From an uncultured Bacteroidales bacterium (lineage in GTDB: Bacteria; Bacteroidota; Bacteroidia; Bacteroidales; UBA932), in assembly GCA_946403855.1 (NCBI GenBank), contig CAMJBH010000018.1, positions 1 through 37,250 of the forward strand: a stretch of DNA of 37,250 bases. Reading direction: 5' to 3'. Of this stretch, positions 16,262 through 24,598 are shown in pieces. Within the stretch, counting starts at the first letter, position 1, and each line of letters opens with the position of its first letter. The notes below the pieces were generated by a model, which was given only the letters and a program-made list of their open reading frames with translations, was not told where the DNA came from and searched no databases. A program made the position numbers and the translations under genes.

Positions 16262-16292
16262 CAAAAATACTACTATTTTTTGAAACGCACAA
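16262..16292 (-). promoter_or_regulatory. Candidate lptD operon promoter
   Basis: On the minus strand TTG (16292-16290), a 20-bp spacer and TATTTTTG (16269-16262) fit the Bacteroidota promoter. Initiation would fall near 16256, giving a leader of about 26 nt before the TTG start. The -33 element lies within the first codons of the divergent amidase gene. A plus-strand TAAATTTG (16247-16254) is a candidate -7 for the amidase gene, so the two sites overlap. Confidence 0.5.
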
Positions 16293-17377
16293 TTTACTTG
16301 CTCCTAACCGTCATTTTGGCGTGTGTGTCGGCCTCGGCCCAGACACTGAGTTTGTCCACGGTTTGCATCGACCCTGGTCATGGCGGCAACGATCCGGGAG
16401 CTATCAGTACCGACAAGAGGTCTTATGAAAAGACTTTCACGCTTGATATCTCCAAACGACTGGCCGATAAAATATCGGAAGCTTATCCGGAAGTCAAGGT
16501 GGTCCTGACACGTGATTCTGACAAATTCGTACCTGTCGGTGACCGCGCCACTATTGCCAACAAGGCGGGAGCGGACTTGTTTATTTCAATTCATATAAAT
16601 GCAGCAGCAAAGACCGGGCCGAACGGCTATTCAGTGCATGTCCTCGGGCAGTCGGCGAAGAAAAACAGGGATCTGTTTGCATATAATATGGACGTGTGCA
16701 AGAGGGAGAACTCGGTGATTTTGCTGGAGGAGGATTATACTACCACATACCAGGGCTTCGACCCTTCAGACCCCGAATCTTTTATCTTCCTGCAACTTAT
16801 GCAGAACGCCAATCTGGAGCAGAGCCTCGATTTCGCCCAGATCATATCGGATAAGCTCAAGGGAGGCCCCATAGCGGCCAACCGCGGCATCTGGCAGGAT
16901 CCTTTTCTGGTGCTTTGGAAAACCGCCATGCCCGCCGTTCTGGTCGAGCTCGGCTTCATTTCCAACAGCACGGACCTCTCCGTGTTGAAGAAGTCTGGCG
17001 AGCGGGACAAGATTGCTGCCCGCTTGTTCAATGCTTTCAAGGAATACAAGGCCAAATATGACGGCAGCATGGCTTTGGATGTCGAGGTCCACCCTGCAGA
17101 GGGCGCAAAAGTCGAAGAACAGAAAGCAGATGTGGCCGGAAAGAAAGTCGAATACGGCATACAGATTTTTGCAGGTTCCAAATTGCTCGATTCCCGGGAC
17201 AGGTCTTTCATGGGTTATACTCCGAAGATAGTCAAGTCCGGCAAGCTTTATAAATATGTAATAGGAGTTGAGGACACGCTCTCCGAAACCAAGAATCACA
17301 TGCCCTCGATTCGCAAAAAATATCCTGATTGTTTTCTTGTCAAAATTGATGGTGACAAGCTGTCTTTAGTCAAATAG
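16280..17377 (+). CDS. N-acetylmuramoyl-L-alanine amidase with C-terminal SPOR-like domain
   Basis: The 365-residue product has a signal peptide (LLLTVILACVSASA, cleavage near residue 20) and an Amidase_3 domain at about 27-235. Zinc ligands are His34 (DPGHGG), Glu50 (SYEKTF) and His105 (ISIHINA). The catalytic glutamate is Glu224 (VLVELGF). The last 75 residues (from VEYGIQIFAGSKLL) resemble a SPOR peptidoglycan-binding domain, which would direct it to division sites. It cleaves the amide between muramic acid and the stem peptide in the periplasm. The start is TTG at 16280; no ATG occurs between the upstream in-frame stop (16247) and the signal peptide. A weak hairpin plus T tract follows at 17412. 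Confidence 0.92.
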   Translation: MKRTIYLLLTVILACVSASAQTLSLSTVCIDPGHGGNDPGAISTDKRSYEKTFTLDISKRLADKISEAYPEVKVVLTRDSDKFVPVGDRATIANKAGADLFISIHINAAAKTGPNGYSVHVLGQSAKKNRDLFAYNMDVCKRENSVILLEEDYTTTYQGFDPSDPESFIFLQLMQNANLEQSLDFAQIISDKLKGGPIAANRGIWQDPFLVLWKTAMPAVLVELGFISNSTDLSVLKKSGERDKIAARLFNAFKEYKAKYDGSMALDVEVHPAEGAKVEEQKADVAGKKVEYGIQIFAGSKLLDSRDRSFMGYTPKIVKSGKLYKYVIGVEDTLSETKNHMPSIRKKYPDCFLVKIDGDKLSLVK

Positions 17378-17676
17378 CATTCCGACTGAATATGTTTTTT
17401 TTTGCTTTTGACATTATTCAGATAATGCTTTTTCTTTAAATGCCTTATTTTTAATTTATCAAAATAGTAATTGCCGCAAATACCATATATTTAGCAAGTA
17501 TAACGCTGAGTAAATAATTGATTATAAGGTTTTTCTAAAACACAGAATAACGATTTGCCGGCCTATATATTTAAGGCTTATAAATTAAAAAAACAATAGG
17601 AGAAATATTTTTTTTTCACTTTTTTTTCAACCATTTTTGCAATTGCGATTAGCCTTACAGGCCGGTCGCTTTTCTA
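17378..17676. other. 299-bp AT-rich gap between the amidase gene and dnaA
   Basis: No coding frame is supported here. It contains the amidase terminator, long T tracts (T9 at 17395-17403, T9 at 17608-17616, T8 at 17620-17627) and several AT-only stretches. I searched both strands for TTATNCACA-type DnaA boxes and found none closer than about three mismatches, so an origin is not demonstrated. CATTTTTG at 17632-17639 is the best candidate -7 element for dnaA (one base off TAnnTTTG), giving a leader of about 30 nt. Confidence 0.6.
17412..17437 (+). terminator. Weak intrinsic terminator behind the amidase gene
   Basis: CATTAT (17412-17417) and ATAATG (17422-17427) pair around a TCAG loop, and CTTTTTCTTT follows. 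The stem is AT-rich and short, so termination is likely to be partial. Confidence 0.45.
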
Positions 17677-19101
17677 ATGAACGAGAACGAGAGACATATA
17701 GGTATTTGGAATCATTTCCTGCAGATCGTGGAGCAGATCGTGGAACCTCAGAAGTTCGCGACCTGGTTCCGTCCCGTCAGGCCGGTGTCCATGGTGGATT
17801 CGACTCTTACCGTGGAGGTGCCGTCGGATTTCTTCAGGGAGTATCTTGAGGCCACATATCTGGATGTCATCAAGAAAACTCTCAAGCGAGTCATCGGCTC
17901 AGACGCCAAGCTCGTTTATCTCGTCAGGGCGGTAAGCGGACAGCCTGCCATGGCGGTTCCTGCCGCATCCGGTTCTGCTCCTGTGAATAGGGAAGTGAGT
18001 GTTAATATCAATCCTGCCGGGAATCCCAATCCTTTTGTGTATCCCGGTCTCAGAAAGATTCAGATCAATCCCAAGTTGAATCCTGTTTATTGTTTCTCCA
18101 ATTTTATAGTAGGAGAGTGCAATAAAATGGGCTACACTGCCGGTTCGGCCATTTCTTCCGCTCCCGGCAAGACCTCCTTCAACCCTCTTTTCATCTTTGG
18201 CGGTCCGGGTCTGGGCAAAACGCATCTGGCCCAGGCGATTGGAATTGCCATCCACGAGAAGTTCCCCGAACTCATTGTTCTTTACGTCAACGGACACGAA
18301 TTCAAGACCCAGTATATGGATGCCGTGAACGTGAGGAACAAACTTACCGACTTCCTGGGCTTCTACAAGAAAATCGACGTGTTGATCGTGGACGACATCC
18401 AGGACATGCAGGGCCCCGGAACCCAGAATGCCTTCTTTAACATCTTCAACCATCTGCACCAAAGCGGCAAGCAGTTGATATTTACTTCCGACCGCCCGCC
18501 GGTGGATTTGCAGAACTTCGAGGAAAGGCTTTTGTCTCGCTTTAAGTGGGGACTTTCGGTGGAACTCACCCATCCGGAGTACAACACCCGCCTGCAGATG
18601 CTCAGGGCGCTGTGCCGCCGTGAGGGAGTATCTATCGGAGACGATGTGCTGGAATATCTGGCTTCCCGTATAAAGACCAATTTCCGGGAGCTCGAGGGTG
18701 CGTTCCTTTCTGTGATGGCGTATGCCACGGCAATGCACGCCGAGAATTCTGTCGAGTTGGCGGCGAAGGTGACAGAAAAGATTGTCAATTCTTCCGTCAG
18801 GGAATTGAACATAAGCACAGTCCAGTCTGCAGTGTGCGATTACTTCAACATCACTCCGGAGGAACTTGTATCCAAATCCCGCAAGCGTCAGATCCTGCAG
18901 GCTCGTCAGATATCTATGTATCTGTGCCGCAGCCTGATAAGCAACTGCTCGCTTTCTACTATCGGCGCCCAGACCGGAGGCAAGGACCATGCAACAGTCC
19001 TTCATTCTTGCAATGCCGTTTCCGACCTGATGGCCACCGACCGTGTATTCAAGAAATATGTTTCCGACCTCGAGGCCAAATTGGTCCCCTCAGAAGCATA
19101 G
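17677..19101 (+). CDS. dnaA: Chromosomal replication initiator protein DnaA
   Basis: The 474-residue product has all four DnaA domains. Domain I (WNHFLQIVEQIVEPQKFATWF) mediates oligomer and helicase contacts, and a variable linker spans about 85-140. The AAA+ ATPase has Walker A GGPGLGKTH at 175-183 and Walker B VLIVDDIQDM at 235-244, followed by FTSDRPP and the arginine-finger region. The C-terminal DNA-binding domain has the signature GGKDHATVLHSC at 434-445. It binds DnaA boxes and opens the origin. ATG 17677 starts domain I directly. pepD follows after 20 nt and rpe 3 nt later on the same strand, so the three may be co-transcribed. dnaN is not adjacent, and recF is 9 kb away in a separate unit. 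Confidence 0.98.
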   Translation: MNENERHIGIWNHFLQIVEQIVEPQKFATWFRPVRPVSMVDSTLTVEVPSDFFREYLEATYLDVIKKTLKRVIGSDAKLVYLVRAVSGQPAMAVPAASGSAPVNREVSVNINPAGNPNPFVYPGLRKIQINPKLNPVYCFSNFIVGECNKMGYTAGSAISSAPGKTSFNPLFIFGGPGLGKTHLAQAIGIAIHEKFPELIVLYVNGHEFKTQYMDAVNVRNKLTDFLGFYKKIDVLIVDDIQDMQGPGTQNAFFNIFNHLHQSGKQLIFTSDRPPVDLQNFEERLLSRFKWGLSVELTHPEYNTRLQMLRALCRREGVSIGDDVLEYLASRIKTNFRELEGAFLSVMAYATAMHAENSVELAAKVTEKIVNSSVRELNISTVQSAVCDYFNITPEELVSKSRKRQILQARQISMYLCRSLISNCSLSTIGAQTGGKDHATVLHSCNAVSDLMATDRVFKKYVSDLEAKLVPSEA

Positions 19102-19121
19102 ACCACTTTAAATAGACTGTT

Positions 19122-20543
19122 ATGCAATCAGAACGAGTACTTGAGATTTTCAAGGAGATTACCTGTATCCCCAGGGAGTCAGGCCATGAAGGGCCTATTA
19201 CCGACTGGCTCTGCGATTGGGCATCTGACCATTCTCTCCAGTTCAAACGAGACGCCACAGGCAATGTGCTTATCATCCGTGAAGCTGCGCCCGGAAAGGA
19301 GAATGTCCCCACAATTGTCCTTCAGGCCCACCAGGATATGGTGTGCGAGAAGGTTGCAGGCTTTCCTTTCGACTTCCGCCGCGATCCTATTCCTTATGTA
19401 ATCAAGGACGGCTGGATGATAGCCGAGAATACAACGCTCGGTGCCGATGACGGCATAGGCATAGCCGCATGTCTCGGCCTGTTGGAGGACACAGCTCCGA
19501 CAGGTAAAATTGAGTGCTTGTTCACCATTTCCGAAGAAACCGGCATGGATGGGGCGGAGGCGCTCGAACCGGGTTTCTTCGACGGTAAAACGCTCATCAA
19601 TCTGGACTCCGAAGATGAAGGCCAGTTGTTCATAGGCTGCGCCGGAGGCCTGAATACCAACATCAAATTTAAAGTGCGCCGTACTGAACTGCCGGAGGGC
19701 TTCAAGCTTCTGAAGTGCACCATTGCCGGCGGTATCGGCGGCCATAGTGGTGACGATATAAACAAAGGGCGCGCAAATGCCGTGCAACTGCTTTCTCGTT
19801 TCCTCTACGGTCAACTCGGGGACGGATTCAGGCTAATCAGCATTGACGGAGGCGGCAAGCCGAACGCCATTGCACGCGAGTGCCAGGCTATAGTGGCAGT
19901 GCCGAAACCGGATACGCTTCGGAATGCGTTTACGGATTTCGCAACCGACATCCTGGAAGAATTCCATGCCACCGATCCCGGACTTACCTTCGAATGCACC
20001 CCGGCCACTTCAGAGCTTGGCGCTTTGGGGAAGAATGCAGGAGAAAAGATAATCACTTCTTTGTTTACAGCACCCCATGGGGTTAAGGCCATGAGCCAGG
20101 ATATTCCGGGCCTGGTGCAGACATCAACGAACCTCGCCAGTGTACGGACAGGCAAGTCTGTGGTGGAAATCGTCACCAGCCAGCGCAGCTCATCCAAAAG
20201 CGAGCGTCGTGCCATGGCGGCAAAAGTGAGGGCTAATTTCGAAGTCGCCGGTGCAGTCGTAAAGCATATGTACGAGTATCCGGGCTGGAATCCCAATGTC
20301 AACTCGCATGTGCTGAAACGTACAGTGGAAGCTTACCGCAAGTTGTTCAGCACAGAGCCCGAGGTCAAAGCCATCCACGCCGGACTGGAATGCGGATTGT
20401 TCCTGCAGAAGTTCCCCGGGCTGGATATGATTTCATTCGGCCCTACACTCAGGGGCGTGCATGCTCCTGGTGAGAAGCTGGAACTTGCTTCAATGGATAA
20501 ATTTGTGGCCTTGCTTGATGAGGTAGTAAGAAACTTCGAATAG
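19122..20543 (+). CDS. pepD: Aminoacyl-histidine dipeptidase (peptidase D, M20C)
   Basis: The 473-residue cytosolic metallopeptidase splits Xaa-His and many other dipeptides. Metal-site and catalytic blocks of the M20C family are present in order: QAHQDMVCEK, NTTLGADDGIG, TISEETGMDGA, LINLDSEDEG, GGIGGHSGDDINKGRANA, and near the C-terminus HAGLECGLF with FGPTLRGVHAPGE. Two zinc ions are expected between these His, Asp and Glu residues. Length agrees with family members of about 480 residues. It begins 20 nt after dnaA and ends 3 nt before rpe. No signal peptide is visible. Confidence 0.95.
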   Translation: MQSERVLEIFKEITCIPRESGHEGPITDWLCDWASDHSLQFKRDATGNVLIIREAAPGKENVPTIVLQAHQDMVCEKVAGFPFDFRRDPIPYVIKDGWMIAENTTLGADDGIGIAACLGLLEDTAPTGKIECLFTISEETGMDGAEALEPGFFDGKTLINLDSEDEGQLFIGCAGGLNTNIKFKVRRTELPEGFKLLKCTIAGGIGGHSGDDINKGRANAVQLLSRFLYGQLGDGFRLISIDGGGKPNAIARECQAIVAVPKPDTLRNAFTDFATDILEEFHATDPGLTFECTPATSELGALGKNAGEKIITSLFTAPHGVKAMSQDIPGLVQTSTNLASVRTGKSVVEIVTSQRSSSKSERRAMAAKVRANFEVAGAVVKHMYEYPGWNPNVNSHVLKRTVEAYRKLFSTEPEVKAIHAGLECGLFLQKFPGLDMISFGPTLRGVHAPGEKLELASMDKFVALLDEVVRNFE

Positions 20544-20546
20544 CCT

Positions 20547-21191
20547 ATGCTCATTGCTCCGTCTTTGCTCGCTGCCGATTTCATGAATCTACGTCCTGCT
20601 GTTGAGATGCTCAACAAGGGTGCGGACTGGATTCATCTCGATATAATGGACGGGACGCTTGTCCCCAACATTTCGTTCGGATTCAGCGTTGTAGATCCCT
20701 TGTCCAAACTTGCAACCAAACCCATGGACGCACACCTGATGGTCGTCCATCCGGAGCGCTGGTTTGAAAGGCTGTCGCAGGACGGGGTGAGCTATGTCAG
20801 TTTCCATCTCGAAGCGGCGGGACGCAAAACTTCCGCCCACATTGAGGCTTTACACAGCCTGGGGCTCAAGGCGGGGGTCGCCATCAATCCGGACGTCCCT
20901 GTGAGCCGGCTTTTCCCCTATATAGGCAAGGCAGATTATTTCTTGATTATGAGCGTGTTCGCCGGGTTCGGCGGGCAGAAATTCATATATGAAAGCCTGG
21001 ACCGCATAGCTGCTCTGCGTGAGGAGATTTCGCGCCGCGGGCACAGGGCTTTGATAGAAGTGGACGGCGGCGTCGGAACAGGCAATGCTTCCGCTCTCAG
21101 GCAGGCAGGGGCCGATATCTTGGTGGCAGGCAGTTCGGTGTTTAATTCGGACGATCCGTTGGCCGCTATCGAGGCTCTGCGTCAAGCCTGA
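20547..21191 (+). CDS. rpe: Ribulose-phosphate 3-epimerase
   Basis: This 214-residue TIM-barrel enzyme interconverts ribulose 5-phosphate and xylulose 5-phosphate in the pentose phosphate pathway. Motifs are SLLAADFMNL, WIHLDIMDGTLVPNISFG (metal-binding His and Asp), DAHLMVVHPERW, MSVFAGFGGQKFI and IEVDGGVGTGN, with the phosphate site ADILVAGSSVF. It begins 3 nt after the pepD stop. The last 26 bp overlap the convergent birA gene, and its terminator lies inside birA. Confidence 0.97.
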   Translation: MLIAPSLLAADFMNLRPAVEMLNKGADWIHLDIMDGTLVPNISFGFSVVDPLSKLATKPMDAHLMVVHPERWFERLSQDGVSYVSFHLEAAGRKTSAHIEALHSLGLKAGVAINPDVPVSRLFPYIGKADYFLIMSVFAGFGGQKFIYESLDRIAALREEISRRGHRALIEVDGGVGTGNASALRQAGADILVAGSSVFNSDDPLAAIEALRQA

Positions 21192-21786
21192 AAAGATACT
21201 TTTCAAATTCTTCTTGCAGTTGTAATCTGCCGTCGGAAGAGCCTGTCATGGCGAAACGGCGGCAGATTTTTTCAGTAAGTTTCTCCAACTCGGGCTCCAA
21301 GTCATAATGTTTGCCTGTTATCTGCTTGAGACTTATGGGGTTGGGAAGGTCTGCCGGCCAGTTTTCTTCGTTTATGTTCAGCCCGATTCCTATAATGCTA
21401 TGCGCGATTTTGTGCCCGTCCAGGATGTTCTCGATCAGAATTCCGCATATTTTTTTGTCCCCGACCCAGATGTCGTTGGGCCATTTGATTCGGGAAGTCA
21501 CTCCCTTGTCGAGAAGATAGTCGCGTATGCCCAGAGTGGTGGCGCAAGTTATTACTAACATGTCCGATACGTCAAGGTCGCTGGGGTTGAACAGCATGCT
21601 GAAAGTCAGGTTAAGTCCTTCTGTCGCAAACCATGTGTGGGTGCCTTGTCCGCGCCCTGCCGTCTGCGCCTTAGCCGCTATTACTGACATATTGTCACAC
21701 TGAGAGATACGCTCGCGCAACGTCTTGTTTGTGGATTCTGCTGTTTCGAGCCATATTATGTCGGATGAACTTTGGCTTGGTGTCAT
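21166..21786 (-). CDS. birA: Biotin-[acetyl-CoA-carboxylase] ligase, catalytic domain only
   Basis: From ATG 21786 the product has 206 residues. It contains the biotin protein ligase core, with TAESTNKTLRERI, AGRGQGTHTW (the biotinyl-AMP loop), IKWPNDIWVGDKKICGILIEN and IGIGLNIN. The N-terminal winged helix used by E. coli BirA as a repressor is absent, so this is a group I ligase that only attaches biotin to carboxylase carrier proteins. An ATG 11 codons upstream (21819) is open, but that start would remove the leader and lie upstream of the predicted transcription start. The 3' end overlaps rpe by 26 bp, and the promoter interlocks with that of ftsH. Confidence 0.93.
   Translation of the reverse strand: MTPSQSSSDIIWLETAESTNKTLRERISQCDNMSVIAAKAQTAGRGQGTHTWFATEGLNLTFSMLFNPSDLDVSDMLVITCATTLGIRDYLLDKGVTSRIKWPNDIWVGDKKICGILIENILDGHKIAHSIIGIGLNINEENWPADLPNPISLKQITGKHYDLEPELEKLTEKICRRFAMTGSSDGRLQLQEEFEKYLFRLDAEPR
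21224..21272 (+). terminator. Strong intrinsic terminator for the dnaA-pepD-rpe unit, inside birA
   Basis: AATCTGCCGTCG (21224-21235) pairs over 12 positions, with one G-T wobble, with CGGCGGCAGATT (21257-21268). The loop holds a further GCC/GGC pairing. The T run spans 21267-21272. It starts 33 nt past the rpe stop and lies within birA codons. Confidence 0.75.
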
Positions 21787-21802
21787 TTTTGTTGTATATT
21801 TG
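21771..21802 (+). promoter_or_regulatory. ftsH promoter (Bacteroidota type)
   Basis: TTTG (21771-21774), a 20-bp spacer and TATATTTG (21795-21802) form a near-ideal -33/-7 pair. Initiation would be near 21808, 15 nt before the ftsH ATG at 21823. The -33 element sits inside the first birA codons. Confidence 0.65.
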
Positions 21803-21807
21803 CGCTG

Positions 21808-21839
21808 CAAAAATATCATAAAATGCCAGAAAAACCAAA
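21808..21839 (-). promoter_or_regulatory. birA promoter (Bacteroidota type)
   Basis: On the minus strand TTTG (21839-21836), a 20-bp spacer and TATTTTTG (21815-21808) match the consensus. Initiation near 21802 leaves a leader of about 16 nt before ATG 21786. The -33 element is inside ftsH codons 5-6, and the -7 box lies 5 bp from the ftsH -7 box, facing it. Confidence 0.65.
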
Positions 21840-23775
21840 CAAGAATAAAAAGCCAAAGGTGCGTATCGTGCGTATTAACCTAAGTTGGATTTTCTACCTT
21901 CTGCTCATTATGAGCATCGGCTGGATGCTTATGAGCAACCGGGCTACTCCCGAAAAGGTGGAATGGGCTCAAGTCGAGTCCATGATTCGTGAAGGCGATG
22001 TCAAAGAAGTAAGATATACCAGGAATGATTATAGGGGAACAGTGACTCTGCGTCCCGAGTCTGTGCAGAAATATGCCAAGCTTTTCCCGGCTTCTACGCC
22101 GCCCAAGAGCTCGCCCCACTTCTTTTTCCTGACTTCTACCAAGTTCGATCCCGAGACCTCATTCGCTGAACTCAATGGTAATTTGGCGCCCGAGTCTCAG
22201 GTCAAACTGATCATCGAGAATAACGAGAACATCTGGCGCGGCCTGCTTGAGTGGCTGCCTATGTTTTTCCTCATCGTGTTATGGATTTTCATGATGCGCG
22301 GCATGACACGCAACATGGGCGGCGGCCCGGGAGCGCCTGGCGGAATGAATCCATTCAACGTGGGAAAGGCAAACGGCAAGCTGGCGGACAAAGACAAGGT
22401 CAAGGTGACATTCAAGGATGTCGCCGGTCTTTACGGCGCCAAGGAAGAGGTGATGGAGATAGTGGACTTTTTGCGCAACCCCAGGAAATACACTGCGTTA
22501 GGCGGCAAGATTCCTAAAGGTGCCCTTTTGGTCGGCCCTCCCGGAACAGGTAAGACCCTGCTCGCAAAAGCGGTTGCCGGAGAAGCGGATGTTCCTTTCT
22601 TCAGCATCAGCGGTTCCGACTTCGTGGAGATGTTTGTCGGCGTTGGAGCTTCGCGTGTGCGTGATTTGTTCGCCCAGGCCAAGGAGAAGGCTCCCTGCAT
22701 TGTGTTCATCGACGAGATCGATGCCGTCGGCCGTGCTCGCGGCAAGAACGTGGGTTTCTCCAGCAACGATGAGCGTGAGAACACACTGAATCAGCTGCTT
22801 ACCGAAATGGACGGCTTCGGCACCAACTCCGGAGTCATAGTGCTGGCGGCGACCAACCGTGCCGACATCCTGGACAAGGCTTTGATGAGGGCGGGCCGTT
22901 TCGACCGTCAGATTCATGTCACGCTTCCGGATTTGAACGAACGTAAGGAAATATTCCAGGTACACCTCAAACCGCTCAAGCTTGCAGCCGATTTCGACCT
23001 TGACCTTATAGCAAAGAATACTCCCGGTTTCTCCGGTGCCGATATCGCCAATGTTTGCAACGAAGCGGCCCTTACTGCCGCCCGCAAGGGACATCCCGAC
23101 ATTAACAATCAGGATTTCTCTGATGCCGTGGACCGTGTAGTCGGAGGAATAGAACGCAAAAAGACCATAATGTCTCCCCAGGAAAAGCGCATTACCGCTT
23201 TCCACGAGGCTGGACATGCTGTGGCGGGATGGTTGCTGCCTGGATGCGACCCTGTGCTCAAGGTGTCCATTATACCCCGCGGCCAGGCCCTTGGTCTTAC
23301 CTGGAGTCTTCCAGACGAGAAAGTCATGGTGTCCAAGTCCGACCTGATGGATGAAATGTGCAGCCTTGTCGGAGGACGTATTGCTGAAGAGCTGGTCAAT
23401 GACGGAGTGCCCTGCACCGGAGCGCTCAGCGATTTCGAGCGCATGACCAAGTTGGCATATGCGATGGTCACTTATTATGGTATGAGTCCTAAAATTGGCA
23501 ACCTGTCGTTTTATGATTCAACCGGCGGTGGCTATGAGCTGACTAAGCCATACAGCGAAAAGACGGCTCAGCTGATAGACGCCGAAGTGAAGGCGATAGT
23601 TGACGAGGTTACCACCCGCACGCGCAAAATACTTACAGATAATTGGGAGGGTCTCACCAAACTGGCAGAGCTCCTTATCGAAAAGGAAGTTATCATGGCA
23701 GATGATATCGAGAGCATTTTCGGACCTAAGGCCGGAAAGCATGGTGAGGAAAGATTGAAGAAAGATGATGAATAA
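21823..23775 (+). CDS. ftsH: ATP-dependent zinc metalloprotease FtsH
   Basis: From ATG 21823 the product has 650 residues. Two membrane helices ([17 protein letters not shown] and [17 protein letters not shown]) flank a periplasmic domain. The AAA+ module follows, with Walker A GPPGTGKT at 238-245, Walker [12 protein letters not shown] and the second region of homology [26 protein letters not shown] sequence. The zinc protease site HEAGH is at 461-465, and an aspartate in [10 protein letters not shown] is the third ligand. It degrades misassembled membrane proteins and short-lived regulators from the cytoplasmic face. The open frame begins at 21772, but that part would overlap the promoter. 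cdsA overlaps its 3' end by 11 nt. Confidence 0.97.
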   Translation: MPEKPNKNKKPKVRIVRINLSWIFYLLLIMSIGWMLMSNRATPEKVEWAQVESMIREGDVKEVRYTRNDYRGTVTLRPESVQKYAKLFPASTPPKSSPHFFFLTSTKFDPETSFAELNGNLAPESQVKLIIENNENIWRGLLEWLPMFFLIVLWIFMMRGMTRNMGGGPGAPGGMNPFNVGKANGKLADKDKVKVTFKDVAGLYGAKEEVMEIVDFLRNPRKYTALGGKIPKGALLVGPPGTGKTLLAKAVAGEADVPFFSISGSDFVEMFVGVGASRVRDLFAQAKEKAPCIVFIDEIDAVGRARGKNVGFSSNDERENTLNQLLTEMDGFGTNSGVIVLAATNRADILDKALMRAGRFDRQIHVTLPDLNERKEIFQVHLKPLKLAADFDLDLIAKNTPGFSGADIANVCNEAALTAARKGHPDINNQDFSDAVDRVVGGIERKKTIMSPQEKRITAFHEAGHAVAGWLLPGCDPVLKVSIIPRGQALGLTWSLPDEKVMVSKSDLMDEMCSLVGGRIAEELVNDGVPCTGALSDFERMTKLAYAMVTYYGMSPKIGNLSFYDSTGGGYELTKPYSEKTAQLIDAEVKAIVDEVTTRTRKILTDNWEGLTKLAELLIEKEVIMADDIESIFGPKAGKHGEERLKKDDE

Positions 23776-24598
23776 TTTAGCTGTAAGGACTATTTCCGGC
23801 GTCGTTTTCCTGGCGCTTATGGTAGCCGGGATGTTGTTCCACCCGATTGCGTTCGGAGTGTTGTTTCTGGTGGCCCTTTACATGTCGTTGAGAGAGTTTC
23901 TTAACATCACGATGGGGGACCGGTGGATTCTGCAGCAGAAGCTTTCATTGTTGACCGCATGCCTGTGTTTCATTTTGATCATGGGCCATATATTCTGGAA
24001 TCTTGACATTAAGTGGATTGCATGTGTTTTGATTCCTGTCCTTGCTATATCAGTTTCCACGGTTCTGGCAGCTTCTCATGAAAAGGTAGAGGATGTTTCC
24101 TTTGCATTCATGGGATTTCTTTATGTAGGTCTGCCTTTCTGTCTCATGCCTGTTTTGGCCGGCTACGGGGGAGATTTTAACGGAATTGTCTTGCTGAACG
24201 TATTCATCATCATTTGGTGTTCAGATGTAGGTGCGTACGTGATCGGAACCCTCCTCGGACAGAAACCGGACTCACGAAAACTGGCCCCTGCGATTTCTCC
24301 CAAGAAATCCTGGTGGGGGCTGTGGGGCGGGATATTTTTTGCCCTGATTGCCGCTTTGGTCTTGAATCTGGTGGGTTGGATGAATTATACTCTGGTTCAT
24401 TGCCTTGCGCTCGGACTGCTTATAGCTGTGAGCGGTGTCTGCGGCGATCTGTTTGAGTCTGTTTGGAAGAGGCGCTATGGTTTCAAAGATTCCGGCAACT
24501 GCATCCCCGGTCATGGCGGAATGCTGGACAGGTTTGACAGCTCGCTCTTCGCAATACCCGCAGTGTTTGTTTATTTAACTTTGTTTGGCCTTCTATGA
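23765..24598 (+). CDS. cdsA: Phosphatidate cytidylyltransferase (CDP-diglyceride synthase)
   Basis: The 277-residue membrane enzyme makes CDP-diacylglycerol from phosphatidate and CTP. Eight or so hydrophobic helices are visible. The family signature appears near the C-terminus as KRRYGFKDSGNCIPGHGG followed by LDRFDS, with the catalytic Lys/Asp/Asp residues. CSDVGAYVIG in the middle and SPKKSWWG are further family blocks. The start overlaps the end of ftsH by 11 nt (23765 or 23768 are both ATG) and the stop overlaps psd as ATGA. Translation of the three genes is therefore probably coupled. Confidence 0.95.
   Translation: MMNNLAVRTISGVVFLALMVAGMLFHPIAFGVLFLVALYMSLREFLNITMGDRWILQQKLSLLTACLCFILIMGHIFWNLDIKWIACVLIPVLAISVSTVLAASHEKVEDVSFAFMGFLYVGLPFCLMPVLAGYGGDFNGIVLLNVFIIIWCSDVGAYVIGTLLGQKPDSRKLAPAISPKKSWWGLWGGIFFALIAALVLNLVGWMNYTLVHCLALGLLIAVSGVCGDLFESVWKRRYGFKDSGNCIPGHGGMLDRFDSSLFAIPAVFVYLTLFGLL

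Noticed and set aside
17378..17676. Replication origin next to dnaA
   Set aside because: AT-rich and next to dnaA, but no DnaA box within about two mismatches of TTATNCACA on either strand. The best candidates (TTATCAAAA, TTATTCTGT) are poor.
17899..19005. Long minus-strand ORF opposite dnaA (368 codons)
   Set aside because: Shadow of dnaA, which has full family motifs on the plus strand; the antisense frame shows no domain.
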